Shown here: piece after piece, positions 12,901 to 24,436 of the stretch
How positions within the stretch are numbered: the stretch's first letter is position 1
Layout of the letters: each line of letters begins with the position of its first letter
Assembly: GCF_000002075.1 (NCBI RefSeq)
Contig: NW_004798432.1
Location: 1-64,000 of the forward strand
Reading direction: 5' to 3'
DNA: 64,000 nt
DNA from: Aplysia californica
Taxonomy: Eukaryota; Mollusca; Gastropoda; Aplysiida; Aplysiidae
The notes under the pieces: model-generated
Database searches by the model: none
The model's input: the letters and a program-made list of their open reading frames with translations, nothing else
What the model was told of the DNA's origin: nothing
Position numbers and translations under genes: made by a program

Positions 12901-14273
12901 AAACTTTGGAGGCCATTTTCTCACTATTTTCACCTCTGAAAACAGGTGACCCCCACCTCCTTCATTCGCAAATATCTCGACTTGTATTTAAGATAAATGG
13001 ACATTTTTTTTCATTCAAGTAAAGAAAAGTGAACAAGCTTTAAGATGATACCAATAACTCTACATGCCCAAATATTGACGAGAGCCTGATTCCACCACGT
13101 TGCATCACAATTTAGCAGTCTCATTTTTAAAACACCGGAAATCTTTTTCTCGGAACATTTTTTGGGGCCATATCAGTATTGTCAGAGGGTAGGCCTACGT
13201 GAGAAATAATATTGATCTAGCTGTGGGGTAGCAGCCATGATTTGAACGAAGCGTTTGCGACTACACCTGCCTTTTTTTGGTTGACACAAAACCCTTTTCA
13301 CATTAAAAAAACCAGCATCTTTTTCTTTCACTTTGTTGTTGATTTATTTAAATTAAGCTCATGACAAATTTTTAAAAAAGTCAGTGCTCGATTCTGATCT
13401 CTGCATTATGTCGTAGATAAAAAAAACAACAACAACAATTTATATCATAGACAAATGGTAAAACAACAATAAAAATAACAAAATACACAAAAAGTCTCAA
13501 AACTACAATAAAAGTAATGAAATAGGCAAACGTTGGTAAGAGTACAAAAAGAATAACAAAATGCACAAAACATGGTAAAATTACCTCCCAAAAAGTAACA
13601 GAACTTACCACAGGAAATGTAACACTCATTCCTTTAGGAATGCGAATGCCTCTCAGTTCAATATCACCACTGCACATACGCTCAAGTAGAGGAGTTGGAG
13701 GGAACAGCCGCATGCCTTCGTTCAGACACATGTCGAGATAATGTAGGGACTGGGTGCTGTTGTAGTCCGGGAACTTCCCCTTCAACACTTGGTCTACCTC
13801 TTCCTGGGCTTTCTGCAGACACTCAGGGTTCAAGGCCAGGAGGAACAAGGTGAAGGACAAAGCGGTTGCCGATGTCTCGTAGCCGGCAAACAGGAACAGG
13901 AGAGCCTGAGCCTAAAGGGTAGTAAAGGTGCAAGGAAGACCAGCAGTAGGGATTTTCCACAGTAACTGACGGGACATTTGGACTATACATTGTACTTTCT
14001 TACAATGAAAACACCGTACTTCAGTATCAATTAATTTATTTCAACTTTAAATGATCAGAACATTTGAAAGACATATTATATTAAGAATCCTATTAAATGC
14101 AGTCATTTGAAAATAAGTGCTTTATGCAAATTCTGTGACGTGTTTAGTTTGGGTAACTTAAGGAACACATTATGTGTTTTTTTCTGTCCCGTCATTGAAA
14201 TGAAGTGGGAAAGAGAAGGTCAGAGAGAGAGAGAGAGAGAGAGAGAAGAGAGAGAGAGAAGAGAGAGAGAGAG

Positions 14274-14321
<48 letters not shown>

Positions 14322-16793
14322 CAGTTGTGTTACGATGTAAAATGTGGCAGCAAAATGTTTTCTCAAAATCCAATAAAGCTGTAGTATTGTACCGTAATTG
14401 TAATCAGACTTCACAAAAACAAAAGAAAAAAAAAACAACAGCTGAAAAAAGCAAACAAAACAAAAACAAAAACAAAATAAACAAATCAAGTTACCTCTAC
14501 TTCTTTGTAGTTAAGCTTTCGTTTGACACCGCTGGAGTTCAAGGCCGCTAATTCTTCTGGAGTCATATTATCATCCTCTCCATCTTTGTCATGCATTGCT
14601 TCCATCAGCAGCTGGAGAAAATCATTTCTGGACTGAACTTCTTCAGCCTCACTCTTTCTACTCTCTACAGCCGCGTCGACAAACCGGCGGAAAAACTCGA
14701 TAGACTGACGAGGAAGCTTACTAATCTTGAACAGTTTCAAAATTGGCTTCAAGAAAGACAAGAGGAAAACTAACAAGATCAAGAAACTTGGGCCACTCAT
14801 GAGTCTTTTGGCCTCCGTCACAAAAGGACTGTCGGGGTCTTCTAGAGAGTTGTTCTGCACGCCAAAGCCCGTGCTGGCGATGACATCCATGGTATAGTGA
14901 GACAGGACCTCCTTCAGCTCCACCGGCTCATTTCTCTCTTGTTTGCTCTCCAAGAATTTCACCAGAAGCTTGCCGTTAGTCTCGATGTGAGTGAACATGC
15001 GTTTTAGTCGGACAGTGTTGAACGTTGGACTCACCACAGTTCGAATATTTTTCCAGTGTTCATCTAGAATTTGAAGCATATTGATTTGAGAAAAATGGGA
15101 GAAAGTAATCAAGAACATACTCATATTATAACACAATTTATGCTTAACAAGTGAGATAATTTATTAAAAAACGATTCCCAATTTCAAAAGGTGTATCTTT
15201 TCATCGACGACCACTGAACTGAAAATCATCCAGCATTGTTAACTCGGGATTTTGGGTTAGCTAGTGTTTGGTAATAATTTGATAAAAGTGAAATCACTCG
15301 ATTCGAATTCCTTAAAGAGAACGAACAACAACTTCCCCAACAGTAAGAACAACATAATGTATAATTATGTATACACACAACTGTAACTGCAATAGGGACC
15401 GTTCACAAAGGACGTCAGCAGGCGCGGTTCGTCCACAGAGCACGGTCGTGCAGTGCCCCTCCAACATTTTTAAATGTTCTATTACTAAAAGCATCCACAA
15501 ACATAAAATAAAAGAAGTTAGAAACAAACACTTGCCAAATATTATTTCAAAACAAGGTCGTCGATGGCGCCTTCACTGTCATTTCTGTGTCAAAAGCGCC
15601 ATAAAACATCTACTATGCCCTGCCAAAGTCCACGTGCTTTAACTAAACATAATAGGATATTCAACTGTGGTAACCTGGCCTATAAATCACTATTTGGGAT
15701 TACCCGAACGATGACGACACTCGTAGAGAGTTTGGCGGTACATTTATATTAATAAGACGGCACATCTCAAATGTGCACCCACGAAACATAGCCCACAGTA
15801 GTCAGTCTAAAAATAAACGCGATAGACTGCACACTATTCTATGCCAAAATTATGTGATCCCCGGAGCAATTCAATGGGGTGCTCAAGTGGATTGTGATTG
15901 GTTCATTGTCTTGCCATTATTTTAAGCGACTCTGTGACCGTGAACCTGAGAGAGATGAACGTGACATACCGTATTTAAGTCCTATGAGTTGTGCCTTTGA
16001 TTGGTTTCGTAGCGGAGTGGTGAAATTTATTACTTGAGTGTTCAGTTCCAATGCAGGATGAAGAAACTGATACTTAGCTAACAAATAGATTTAATTCTAG
16101 AAATCAAAGCGACAATCCATTTACTATGTTCTTGACTATCTTCAACCTGCTATAGCTTAATTGTGCACGCCCACTTTTTAGCCGCCCCTGGACGTCAGCT
16201 CAGAGGGGAAAAGGGGGGGGGGGGTTGAAAAGTTGATAAAAGTTGACATGGGGGGGGGGGGGGGGGGGTCCCTACAAAACTGACATCAACCATGATGCTT
16301 TAAAAGGTTGGGGGGGAGAAAAGTTTAAAAAAGAAAAAAAAGGAAGAAAAAATATGATAGACCACATTTTCTTGGTCTAAAATTAAGACAGTCAAATTGA
16401 ACCATATTATTACATTTTGGCTTAAAAAATAAAAATAGCAGTTATCTCTCCATAGCACAAACTGCTAGAAGCTAGATTAGAACAGGTTCTATCTAAATGT
16501 ACATGTACATTTTGGTTGACGTCAACTAGTTGGGGGGGGGGGGGGGGTCCTGGGAAAGATGACAGATGATGACAAAGGGGGAGTGGGTGGCGTCTTTTTT
16601 GGCCAAACTTGAGCTGACGTTATTTGTGAACGGTCCATAATGACGCAAACACAGCGACAGTATCAATAACAATGCAAAACCTGGAACTTAAAATTACTTT
16701 TAAAACAGTGTAATAGCCCTGAGAGAAAAGTTTTCAAGAAGGTGAGTTTGTACCTTTGACTTGAGTCGTGGCAATAACAAAAAAGCTTTATTT

Positions 16794-16826
<33 letters not shown>

Positions 16827-18169
16827 TGTTGTTGTTTGGTTTGTTTGTTTTTAAAGTGAGGTCGTACCTTTGACTTGAGTCAGGGCGTGAGCAAAAGGCT
16901 CCTCTGTCTCAAACGTTGTCCGGTTCACAAAGTGGTCAAAGTTTTTCACACAGATGTCTCTGATCACATCCAGGTCGCAGATGACCATAGTTGGTAGTCT
17001 TCCTCTGTACAGGCCATACACCTAAGAGGGGAAAAGAGGCAGAAGGGGGGAGGGGGAGGCGAGACAGAGATGAGCATAATTATTGAAGGCAATTGCCTAA
17101 TTCAACATGAAAAAAGGGTAGGGTAGAGGGATATGTATAAACACGATGTGCTCCAGATGCATAACAGTATTATGCTTCCTAAACCAAATTTTAATGTGCC
17201 ATTGTGGAAGCTACTTTCTGGGACAAGAAGTTTTATCTCAAAAGTAAGTGACAACTTTTCAGAGCGTAACATTTTTATTTACACAGCTTACAAATATCAC
17301 TAACAAAATTTAATTATGAGTTTCATAAGATTTTCAAGGTAAACCTACCCCCCCACCACCCACTCACTTCCACCTCTTTGCTCTTCTACAAGCTGTTTCT
17401 TATTCAGCTTTTAAAAAATAAGTGAAATAGGAGTAGAAGGCTCTCCAAAAACAGAGCCAACCTTAAGGTTGCCTTATAAAAAATAACAAACCGACGGCAT
17501 AAACATTCCAAAAAAGAATTGCTTTTCTCACAACCAACCAATATTTCCCCTACTTCTCTTGTTTGTAACAACAGCGTGAATGTATTGTTTTTCTATTTAA
17601 ACTTTGTCAAAATACAATGTCCTATTCAACGCTTAATTCGGTTTTTGATATCTTTTAAATCTATTTATTAATTAAATTTTTATATATATTTTTTTAACCA
17701 ATGAATGACTTCTTTTGGGAGAAAAAGGATATGACCAACTGCCATGACCTAAGGATTTGAGAAGAAACATAATATATGTTATGTATATATATTTCAGGCT
17801 CTCGGACTCGCAACCGTAAGGTCGTGGGTTCGAATCCCGTCAGGGACCCGACGTTGTGTCCTTGGGAAAGGCACTTTACACGAATTTTCCTCCCTTCACC
17901 CAGGTGGGAATGGGTACCCGGCTATAGACAGCGAAAGATCTTGTCAGTTTGTTAGTGTTTGAGCGCTTAATCAGCTGCTTGCACTGTATGCTTCCCGGGA
18001 AGCTGAGAATGTTTCGGAGTGTTCTATGGTCTGCTGGGGTAATAATATAGTGTAAAGCGCATAGAGCAATGTGTGTATTGGTGCATGTGAGTATTTGTGT
18101 ATGTAGGTGTGTGAGTATTGTGTTGTGTTATATTGTATTGTATTGTGTAGTATAAAAAATGAGTGTGTG

Positions 18170-18251
<82 letters not shown>

Positions 18252-18261
18252 GTGTGTGTGT

Positions 18262-18314
<53 letters not shown>

Positions 18315-18884
18315 TGTGTGTGTGTGTGCGTGTGCGTGTGTACAACACAACACAATAGACCTACATTTTAATATACAATATAATACAGTACAGTACAGTA
18401 CAGTACAACACAACACAATACAACACAACACAATACAACACAACACAACACAACACAACACAATACAACACAACGCAATACAACACAACATAACACAACA
18501 CAACACAACAAAAACACAACACATTAACAATACAACACAACACAACACAATACAACACAACACCATACAACACAACGCAATACAACACAACACAATAAAA
18601 ACACAATACAATACATTAACAACACAACACAACACACTGAGGCACAACACAATAAAACACAATACAATACAACATACCCTCCCGTACTTCTCGTATGCCT
18701 CCCGGTGATATTTCGTGAAACCAAGTTTTATCTCCGAGTTGGAGGTGCCAATGATGGGCCAGGGGGTGGGGCCTGGCACGCCCATTTTCTTGAAGAGCCC
18801 GTGTGTCCTCGTTGAATAGTAGACGTAGAATAGCAGGAGAAGGACCAGGACGATCAAAGCCCAACTCAGAAGTGACAACTCCAT
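9647..18884 (-). CDS. cytochrome P450, CYP3-clan, complete six-exon gene
   Basis: Heme-thiolate monooxygenase expected to be anchored in the endoplasmic reticulum membrane and to work with P450 reductase. Exons in transcription order: 18884-18678, 17021-16868, 15063-14495, 13911-13609, 11343-11227, 9826-9647. All introns are GT-AG, phases agree, and the joined frame is 1530 bases (509 aa plus stop). Seen: hydrophobic anchor about residues 5-23; hinge [11 protein letters not shown] at 36-46; WKNIR (C helix) at 124-128; AGYETS oxygen-activation motif at 319-324; EGMR (ExxR) at 375-378; FIPERF at 427-432; [10 protein letters not shown] with heme Cys455. Length is normal for a microsomal P450. 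The start chosen gives the usual short lumenal MELSLLSW; another in-frame ATG lies 19 codons upstream. CYP3-clan placement rests on the region around [11 protein letters not shown] and IPKGMSV. Substrate unknown. Introns are full of repeats but the reading frame is intact. Confidence 0.93.
9888..9985. repeat. (AAT)n microsatellite in P450 intron 5
   Basis: About 95 bases of AAT/AAC/GAT triplets after a G run. It yields poly-Asn and poly-Ile open frames that are not genes. Confidence 0.95.
10060..10620 (+). mobile_element. 3' end of an L2/CR1-like LINE
   Basis: The C-terminal end of the reverse transcriptase ORF is readable: [37 protein letters not shown] and [14 protein letters not shown], the pattern that closes L2/CR1-type ORF2. 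An upstream RIIYKICL in another frame shows a frameshift near 10095. It ends with GCGCTATATAAATGC and an (ATT)n/(GTT)n tail, typical of L2-type 3' ends. It is heavily 5'-truncated and sits in P450 intron 5, sense opposite to the gene. Confidence 0.8.
10627..11119 (-). mobile_element. SINE-1 copy (tRNA-headed, about 490 bp) in P450 intron 5
   Basis: The tRNA-like head is at the high-coordinate end (B box decayed), followed by a purine/pyrimidine-biased body and a tail containing AACTGCATAAGGTCATA. It is inserted at the end of the L2-like LINE tail and stops just before P450 exon 5. Confidence 0.8.
11931..12005 (-). pseudogene. relic second copy of P450 exon 5
   Basis: The minus strand reads [16 protein letters not shown] directly after an intact TTCCAACCAG splice acceptor, matching [16 protein letters not shown] of the functional exon 5 about 640 bases away. 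The upstream intron flank is copied too (CCCTTGTGTTTTCCAACCAG is shared). Similarity stops after KF, so the PERF motif, the rest of the exon and the donor are missing, and the frame runs on into unrelated sequence. It is the truncated product of a local exon duplication in intron 4, not a usable alternative exon. Confidence 0.85.
12668..13111 (+). mobile_element. MITE-1 copy 2 in P450 intron 4
   Basis: The ends read GCGTGGTGGAATCATGCTCT and, from the right, ACGTGGTGGAATCAGGCTCT. It has the same interior order as copy 1, including GGCTCAACACCTTTCATG and GAACAAGCTTTAAGATGAT. Confidence 0.85.
14222..14320. repeat. (GA)n microsatellite in P450 intron 3
   Basis: About 100 bases of GA with a few single-base interruptions, between exons 3 and 4. 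Confidence 0.95.
15395..16636. mobile_element. 1.24-kb terminal-inverted-repeat DNA element in P450 intron 2
   Basis: The left end reads GGGACCGTTCACAAAGGACG and the right end, reverse-complemented, reads GGACCGTTCACAAATAACGT; both arms continue with CAGC, giving about 24 bases of near-perfect inverted repeat. The interior holds long G runs (near 16210, 16250, 16535) and no recognisable transposase, so it is non-autonomous. An ATA flanks each end, but the exact target duplication is unclear. Superfamily not assigned. Confidence 0.7.
16742..16790 (-). repeat. duplicated edge of P450 exon 2 with its splice donor
   Basis: The segment around GTACCTTTGACTTGAGTC repeats the 3' end and donor of P450 exon 2 (16861-16905) with few differences. 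A (TTG)n tract separates the two copies. Only about 45 bases are copied, so a decoy donor without a full exon results. Confidence 0.75.
17790..18072 (+). mobile_element. SINE-2 type copy with conserved core and L2-like tail
   Basis: A tRNA-like B box (GGTTCGAATCC) is followed by the core GTTGTGTCCTTGGGAAAGGC, a body, and the tail TAAAGCGCATAGAGCA. The tail matches the end of the L2-like LINE at 10541-10556. The A-box end of the tRNA head is missing, so the copy is 5'-truncated. It lies in P450 intron 1. Confidence 0.75.
18172..18345. repeat. (TA)n followed by (TG)n microsatellite
   Basis: About 75 bases of TA then about 95 bases of TG with a few interruptions, in P450 intron 1. The many open frames here are artefacts of the repeat. 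Confidence 0.95.
18346..18675. repeat. CAACA/CAATA pentanucleotide satellite
   Basis: About 330 bases of five-base units (CAACA, CAATA, CAGTA) ending only a few bases from the splice donor of P450 exon 1. Variant units are interspersed, suggesting an old tract. Confidence 0.9.
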
Positions 18885-19228
18885 CTCAGCTTCCAGTAGC
18901 TGTTGGCTGTGGTCGTAAATAAACTTGAGGTGTGCTGACAAAATGAGTTACTTCTCGCTATCCACCAAGGGTAATTTTGGCCGAAAATAGACATGACATC
19001 AAGTCTACGCTTAAACCGATGTCATTTTCTTTAAATTAAAAATGTTTAAAAAAATCATTTTATGTAATAGATTTAATGAAACCCTATTTTAAAAAAACAG
19101 CAACAACTCATGTCCATCTTCTGTGTCCATAATATGGCTACCTTCCGAGCTAACTCAATTTGTCAACACACCTCACAAATGTTGTTTCTAAATTCCTTCT
19201 TGTGCCTTGTCCTCAGGGTCGTGAATCT

Positions 19229-19238
19229 CTATAAATAG
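19229..19238 (-). promoter_or_regulatory. possible TATA-like element upstream of the P450
   Basis: The minus strand reads CTATTTATAG about 345 bases before the P450 start codon, next to a GC-rich patch. It could be a core promoter element if the 5' UTR is unspliced. The plus strand reads TATAAATA at the same place, so direction is ambiguous. No transcript data support it. Confidence 0.22.
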
Positions 19239-19889
19239 AAACCGGCGGGCTTCTGTGTTGTTGTGACCTGGGAAGGAAAACGACCGTCACGTTACAGTCA
19301 ACTCAACGAGAAACTGGTCAATTTTATAAACATTCAATGCGTTATTGACTCTTGTTAGGTTTATACATTGGTCTGAGGCCTAGACTATAGGTGCATGATA
19401 AACCCCCAGAAATGAACTCCCTTGCCGTAGTGTTTGAATTAAAATATATTTATTTTTCAATGACCGCAAAATGCGCAAAAATACAAGTATAATAATACAT
19501 AATGAAAACGTTATTTCCCAGCCGCTTTTACAACAAATAGATTTAAAACTAAGTTAGAATGGACTCCCCCATAAGCCGATAAACGCTTTTACTTTGCTAA
19601 ATCAAAAGCTTGATCAGTAACCCCACTTGTGTGGGAAAGAAGCAAATTGAAACTGTTACTAGCTTTTGAATGCATTAAAATTCAAAATTCAGAAGAATGA
19701 CAAAAATCCTCTTTGTCTCGGAACTTCCGTGATTTTTTAAAATGCGTTCTGTCAGCTTACGGTAGAGGTGATATAACAGTAGATCTACTATAGTGAGACA
19801 GCCACAGTGCCAAGTTTCTATGGATTCCCATTAGGTTGGAAAGTTGGAGTTGGCTACTCGGCAGACGGAACGCTCATTTTATAGCCGTG

Positions 19890-19890
<1 letters not shown>

Positions 19891-19932
<42 letters not shown>
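19891..19932. repeat. (TG)n microsatellite
   Basis: About 42 bases of TG upstream of the P450. Confidence 0.95.
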
Positions 19933-19935
<3 letters not shown>

Positions 19936-20231
19936 TTGGCAGTGGTGGGCGGTTAGGTTCCCGATTATTGAAAGATAGGACTCCTAGGAATCGACTCCAA
20001 ACCCAATTACTTTCTAATAATGTGATTTCTCTCGGTGGTTTCCTGTTTGGCTCCGAACAACTTCAGGATTTAGGATAACCTTGATTTTGAAACTCTACAA
20101 AGCATCAACTTTGTTTTTCAAAACTAAATCCTAAACAAAAAGATCCCAAAATATTTAAATGAATATAAAGTAAGTAACTGGTAACCGTTGGTTATGTAAA
20201 AAGGAATCGAGACTTTTCTTCCGTAGCAGTA

Positions 20232-20582
20232 ATGGCGGAAATTTGTTCTGGAATCGATTCTTCGCCCAGTTCTTGTACTTGGCCTGATGACAAACCAGGA
20301 TTTCACGCGCCTGCGACCGCCGTCAACTGCAAACAGAGACCAGGGATTGCAGAACTGAGTCATGTGTTTGACACTGATTCACCGCCACCACCGAATACGT
20401 TAAAGGACAGAGATAACGCATGCATATACCTCTCCAAGTTGGCTAGCTACTTATACATGTATTTTGGAGGGACAAAATGGACTCAATCAGTCAGAATTAC
20501 TTTTTATTTCACTAACGAACAAGCCATGACTCTCAATTCTTCGGCATTACTGAGCTCAGATCATATTGAAAACCTCTCTTAA
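20232..20582 (+). CDS. unrecognised 116-aa open frame
   Basis: An ATG in good context (gtaATGG) opens a 116-residue frame starting MAEICSGIDSSPSSCTWPDD, with balanced composition unlike the neighbouring low-complexity frames. No domain, signal peptide or membrane segment is visible and no splice partner was found. It could be a first exon or chance. Confidence 0.15.
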   Translation: MAEICSGIDSSPSSCTWPDDKPGFHAPATAVNCKQRPGIAELSHVFDTDSPPPPNTLKDRDNACIYLSKLASYLYMYFGGTKWTQSVRITFYFTNEQAMTLNSSALLSSDHIENLS

Positions 20583-20728
20583 CCATAATTATCATGAAGA
20601 GTTGGCCACCATTATTTCTTATCTTGCAAAAAACACAAAAATTGCACAGGTCTAATTATGATACTAACTAGAAAATAGTACATGAGCCAACAGGGAGCAC
20701 TAGGTGGGATTAAAAAAAGGGTGGGGTT

Positions 20729-20859
<131 letters not shown>

Positions 20860-20916
20860 ACCAAGTTGTGTTACTGGGGGTTCTTTTATTTCTCTTTTTT
20901 GTGGGGGGGGGGGGGG

Positions 20917-21330
20917 GTAATTCGTTCGGCTTTCGCAACTGCATAAGGTCATAATATGAGCGCGCATGGCACATTAAACATTTTCGGCTGGTAGGGAATT
21001 TATCCAAGAAGGCTAGGTGTAGATCTTACCTACCATAAAATCTGAGGTGTTTCTGAAAGACAGCAGTAAAAAAGAGCCAACGAGTACCAGTAGAATGGCT
21101 GCAGAAAGAGTCAAGAGCTTAGAGGAGGGGGCAAAGGAGGTGAGGGGTGGGGGCAGAAAGTGGAGTCGAAAGCAGATGACAAAACGTTGTTAGAAAGCAG
21201 GAAAGGATGTGATAGTGAAAGGAGAACATTTTAATTTTAGAGAAGAAAATTTTCCGTCTCTCTCCGGATTCGAACCCGGGACCTAGTGAATGAGAGGTGA
21301 ACACCTTAACTTCTAGACCACCTCGAGGGA
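20917..21330 (-). mobile_element. SINE-1 copy 3
   Basis: The tRNA-like head has B box GGGTTCGAATCC at 21266-21277 read on the minus strand; the tail AACTGCATAAGGTCATA lies at the low-coordinate end. A small deletion in the middle removes part of the body. Confidence 0.8.
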
Positions 21331-21334
21331 GGGG

Positions 21335-22450
21335 GGGGGGGGGGTTCATTACATGTTATTATTTAAAAAAAATTATCTTAGCTTGTAAAAATTTGTGTCT
21401 TGGTCATTAGCATAGATCTATATTATGCTATTATTATAGTCCACGTTGTGATCGCACTGCACTGCACGAACACTCTTACTCTTAATGGTAACATATGAAG
21501 TTTTCAGTCTGTTTGCTCGCTGCTCCGAACGACGACTTCTCTGCTTTTCCCACTTCTGAGTGCCTTAGTATTCATCAAATGCATAGAGCCCCATTGCATG
21601 ACCCAGGGACATGGAACATTTTCTGGTGTGGTCTTGGCCTTCCTAAACTCACTCAGCTATCAGAACTTTGTCCTCTGAAACTGTATGATTTTGCCCAGTG
21701 GATTGCTCAATTTAACCAGACAGATTCAGAAAACTATTCTACTCTTTTCGGCCTATCTCACCCAGAAGACTGAGTTATTTGTTGAGAGAATTGTACTCTC
21801 GAATCTCGAAACTAGTGCCAAGAATGCAATCAATGGTAATGAACAGGGTTTTTTTTTCAAATACTGAAAAGTATCACAAGGTCACTGAAAAAGTGTGCGT
21901 TTGTTCTCGCTACTTTATATTTACATGGAGACAGAATAATACGCGTTATGTCTACGTAAATAATACGTCGTTTATATTTAAAAAACGCATTGGAAAGACA
22001 AGTTTAAACTTTACCCCATGGACTGGCATTAAAGTACTTAAAGATATCCGACAAGAAAAGAAGGTATATTCATATAAAATGGATAATTCTAATTATTATC
22101 CATTTAAAAAAATGGAATCACAGATCAAGCACAGAAATATAATGTTTCATCCTGTATTATCGTGAATAAAACTACAATCACAACGCAACGCCTGGGCAGT
22201 GAGTGTGACCTGGTTAAAGGTTAGGCGTCAAGTGATCCTTCTGGCTCAGTGTCTATCTCGTATAACCACAGAGCGCCTGGCCTGGGGTCAGTTGAGATAA
22301 AATCACCCCACTCTAGAGTTATCGTCATCCCCCACTCTCACTATTGAAGACTTCGATCCCTATTGAAGATGCAACCCATAACTGAAGAATACCGAGACGG
22401 GACAATAGGCCTCATTTCCGGTCGAACTGGCACCCCCTTGGAAACAGCGA
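21335..22450. other. no recognised gene
   Basis: Two adjacent open frames on the plus strand (92 aa at 21495 and 128 aa at 21779) have ordinary composition but no recognisable motif; they may be remnants of one element. I could not identify them. Confidence 0.35.
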
Positions 22451-22452
22451 TC

Positions 22453-22453
<1 letters not shown>

Positions 22454-22505
<52 letters not shown>
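22454..22505. repeat. (CT)n microsatellite
   Basis: About 50 bases of CT. Confidence 0.95.
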
Positions 22506-22508
<3 letters not shown>

Positions 22509-22818
22509 GGTTTAGCTTCCTGTTTTTGTGTTCAAACGAACGGACATGATGTAAAAAATTATTCTAGACAGACAAAAACGATGGAAAGACAGAGAGTTGA
22601 CTTGAGTTGAGTTAGAGTTTTATGGCACTTTAAAAACAATGAGGTCATTTCAGCGCCAGGGGGAAATTGATTCAAAAGAGAGTGAAGACAGGAGAACAAA
22701 GAACGACAGCAAAGTCACAAAGAAGGAGCAAACCATATAAGAGCACCCGCCAACCACCCACGCCGACATACAAACATGGACATCACATCCAAAAGACACA
22801 CACAGAAATAGACGGGTG

Positions 22819-22822
<4 letters not shown>

Positions 22823-22868
<46 letters not shown>
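22823..22868. repeat. (ACAG)n microsatellite
   Basis: About eleven units of GACA/ACAG. Confidence 0.95.
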
Positions 22869-22944
22869 TTAAAGCAACAGGGTTTCTAGTAATCAGAAAG
22901 AGACAAATTGACAGATAATGACAGAGTAGTGAGTGTGAACAGTT

Positions 22945-23665
22945 TGTCCGATGGGTAGGTCAGACCACCACGGTTGATTTCCTCAAGATATGCTCTGACA
23001 TTTGCTGTACTGTCTGAGGGGTTGAGGGGTTGCCGGCAAGCTCACTTTGTTTGAAAGCAATGTAGCCAGAAATGTGGAAAAATGCCAGCTTTTCAGTCAC
23101 AGAGATTTTTCCCTCTACCATGTCGTAAATGAGTAGCAGGTCACTGCCTGAAAGGTCCTTCTCACACAGGTCACAGTCATGATGACTGATGCTATAGTTC
23201 AGTGCAACCTCTGTCTTAAGCATAATCCTTGCTTAATCAATGGTATTTGTGTGCATCACTTCCTGGACTGTCAAAAAGTAATTATTTTCCGCAGATCGTC
23301 GGAAATGTCCAAAATGCCTCTATCTAAGTCATCCTGTTGGAAGAAGCCTAGACAAACTGATGTCTGTATGGCTCGTGCGTTTGCAGTAGGTATTTGCGCA
23401 TGGCAGCAAGGCATTTGCATGTCCAAGAAAGAGCTTCTGATGTGTCTTTTGTGAGGCAGTGCATTCTTACTCTTTCTGATGGTTTCATTGTTTCAGCAAG
23501 CTGTGCCCAATTCAAAAGAGTTGTGAAGGCTGCCTCACCCTTGTCTGTCAGATCGATGGCAACACGGTCCACTGATGGAAGAGATATTTGATATTCACAC
23601 AATCCAGACGATTTGACAAAAAATCTTCTATAGGCCTCAACCGAAAGAATCGAAGGCATTCAGTA
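22945..23665 (-). pseudogene. P-element/THAP9-like transposase C-terminal fragment
   Basis: The minus strand reads CLTKDTSEALSWTCKCLAAM, then FFQQDDLDR continuing in another frame as HFGHFRRSAENNYF, then ISHHDCDLCEKDLSGSDLLL and FFHISGYIAFKQSEL. This order (a D-D-L-x-x-HFG segment, a CxxC pair, then GYIA) resembles the C-terminal part of P-element-like transposases; recognition is from memory of the family. At least one frameshift near 23310 and another near 23230. The DNA-binding THAP end is absent. Confidence 0.5.
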
Positions 23666-24341
23666 CGATGGCGATGAAGAATGACTGAAAATGAACAGTA
23701 GGCCTACAGTACAGCCAAACAGCACTTCAAATTTGCGATCTCAAAACTGTTGGTCAATCTTAATTAATTAATTAATTAGTCATCACTTCTGTTCCTCCAC
23801 GCACACAATGATGGAGAAAATATTCACATAATCCAGATGACCTGAAAAGCAATCTCCATTAGGCAGAAATAATCCAATGTCAAAGCATGAGCAAACAGCA
23901 ATTCAAACTGCCCGCCGCACGCTTCGTAGGCTTATCACTACTACTAATTTACTAGGTAGTGGGCCTACTATACAGGTGTGCCAGCCCACAAGGAATCTAG
24001 GTCAGTCGGGCGCAGGTGGCCTGTTTTATGACCGCCTAGCCCCAAACTCACTCCAACCCCCCCCCCCCCCCACACACACACAAGAAACGGAAAAACCCTT
24101 TAAAAAGCAACAGAAAAACAGCAGAGACCCTGACTTGCATTAAGGTTGGATTCAAAACTCAAGCCCTTTTCATTCTGATAGAGGAAACTATTACAGGTAA
24201 TGATAAGTTTTTACTCACCAGCAATCTGAATCAGGACAGTGTTGAAAATCGTTTTGCAGCTATCAGAGGAAAAAGCAGTCTCATAGATATCTCTGGAAAA
24301 TATCAAACAGCGCTTGATTTCTCGACCGAGTCTCCAAACCA

Positions 24342-24436
24342 TCGTCCAAACTTTGTACAATTTTGTGGTCACACCCTACGATTTGTCTCATGATCGATAG
24401 ATCGTACAGTTTTTGTACAATTTATCGTTGCGCGAC
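24342..24436. repeat. direct repeat, left copy
   Basis: About 95 bases from TCCAAACTTTGTACAA to AATTTATCGTTGCG, repeated at 24802-24896 with scattered differences. Between the two lie two hairpins (24720-24791). Confidence 0.75.

Noticed and set aside
18024-18941. 305-aa minus-strand open frame starting with a P450 N-terminus
   Set aside because: Only the first part is exon 1; after the donor at 18677 the frame reads through pentanucleotide, TG and TA repeats. The spliced model is far better.
22619-22665. A further SINE-1 copy
   Set aside because: Only a short segment resembling the tail (TTTTATGGCAC, GAGGTCAT) is present; too little to call.
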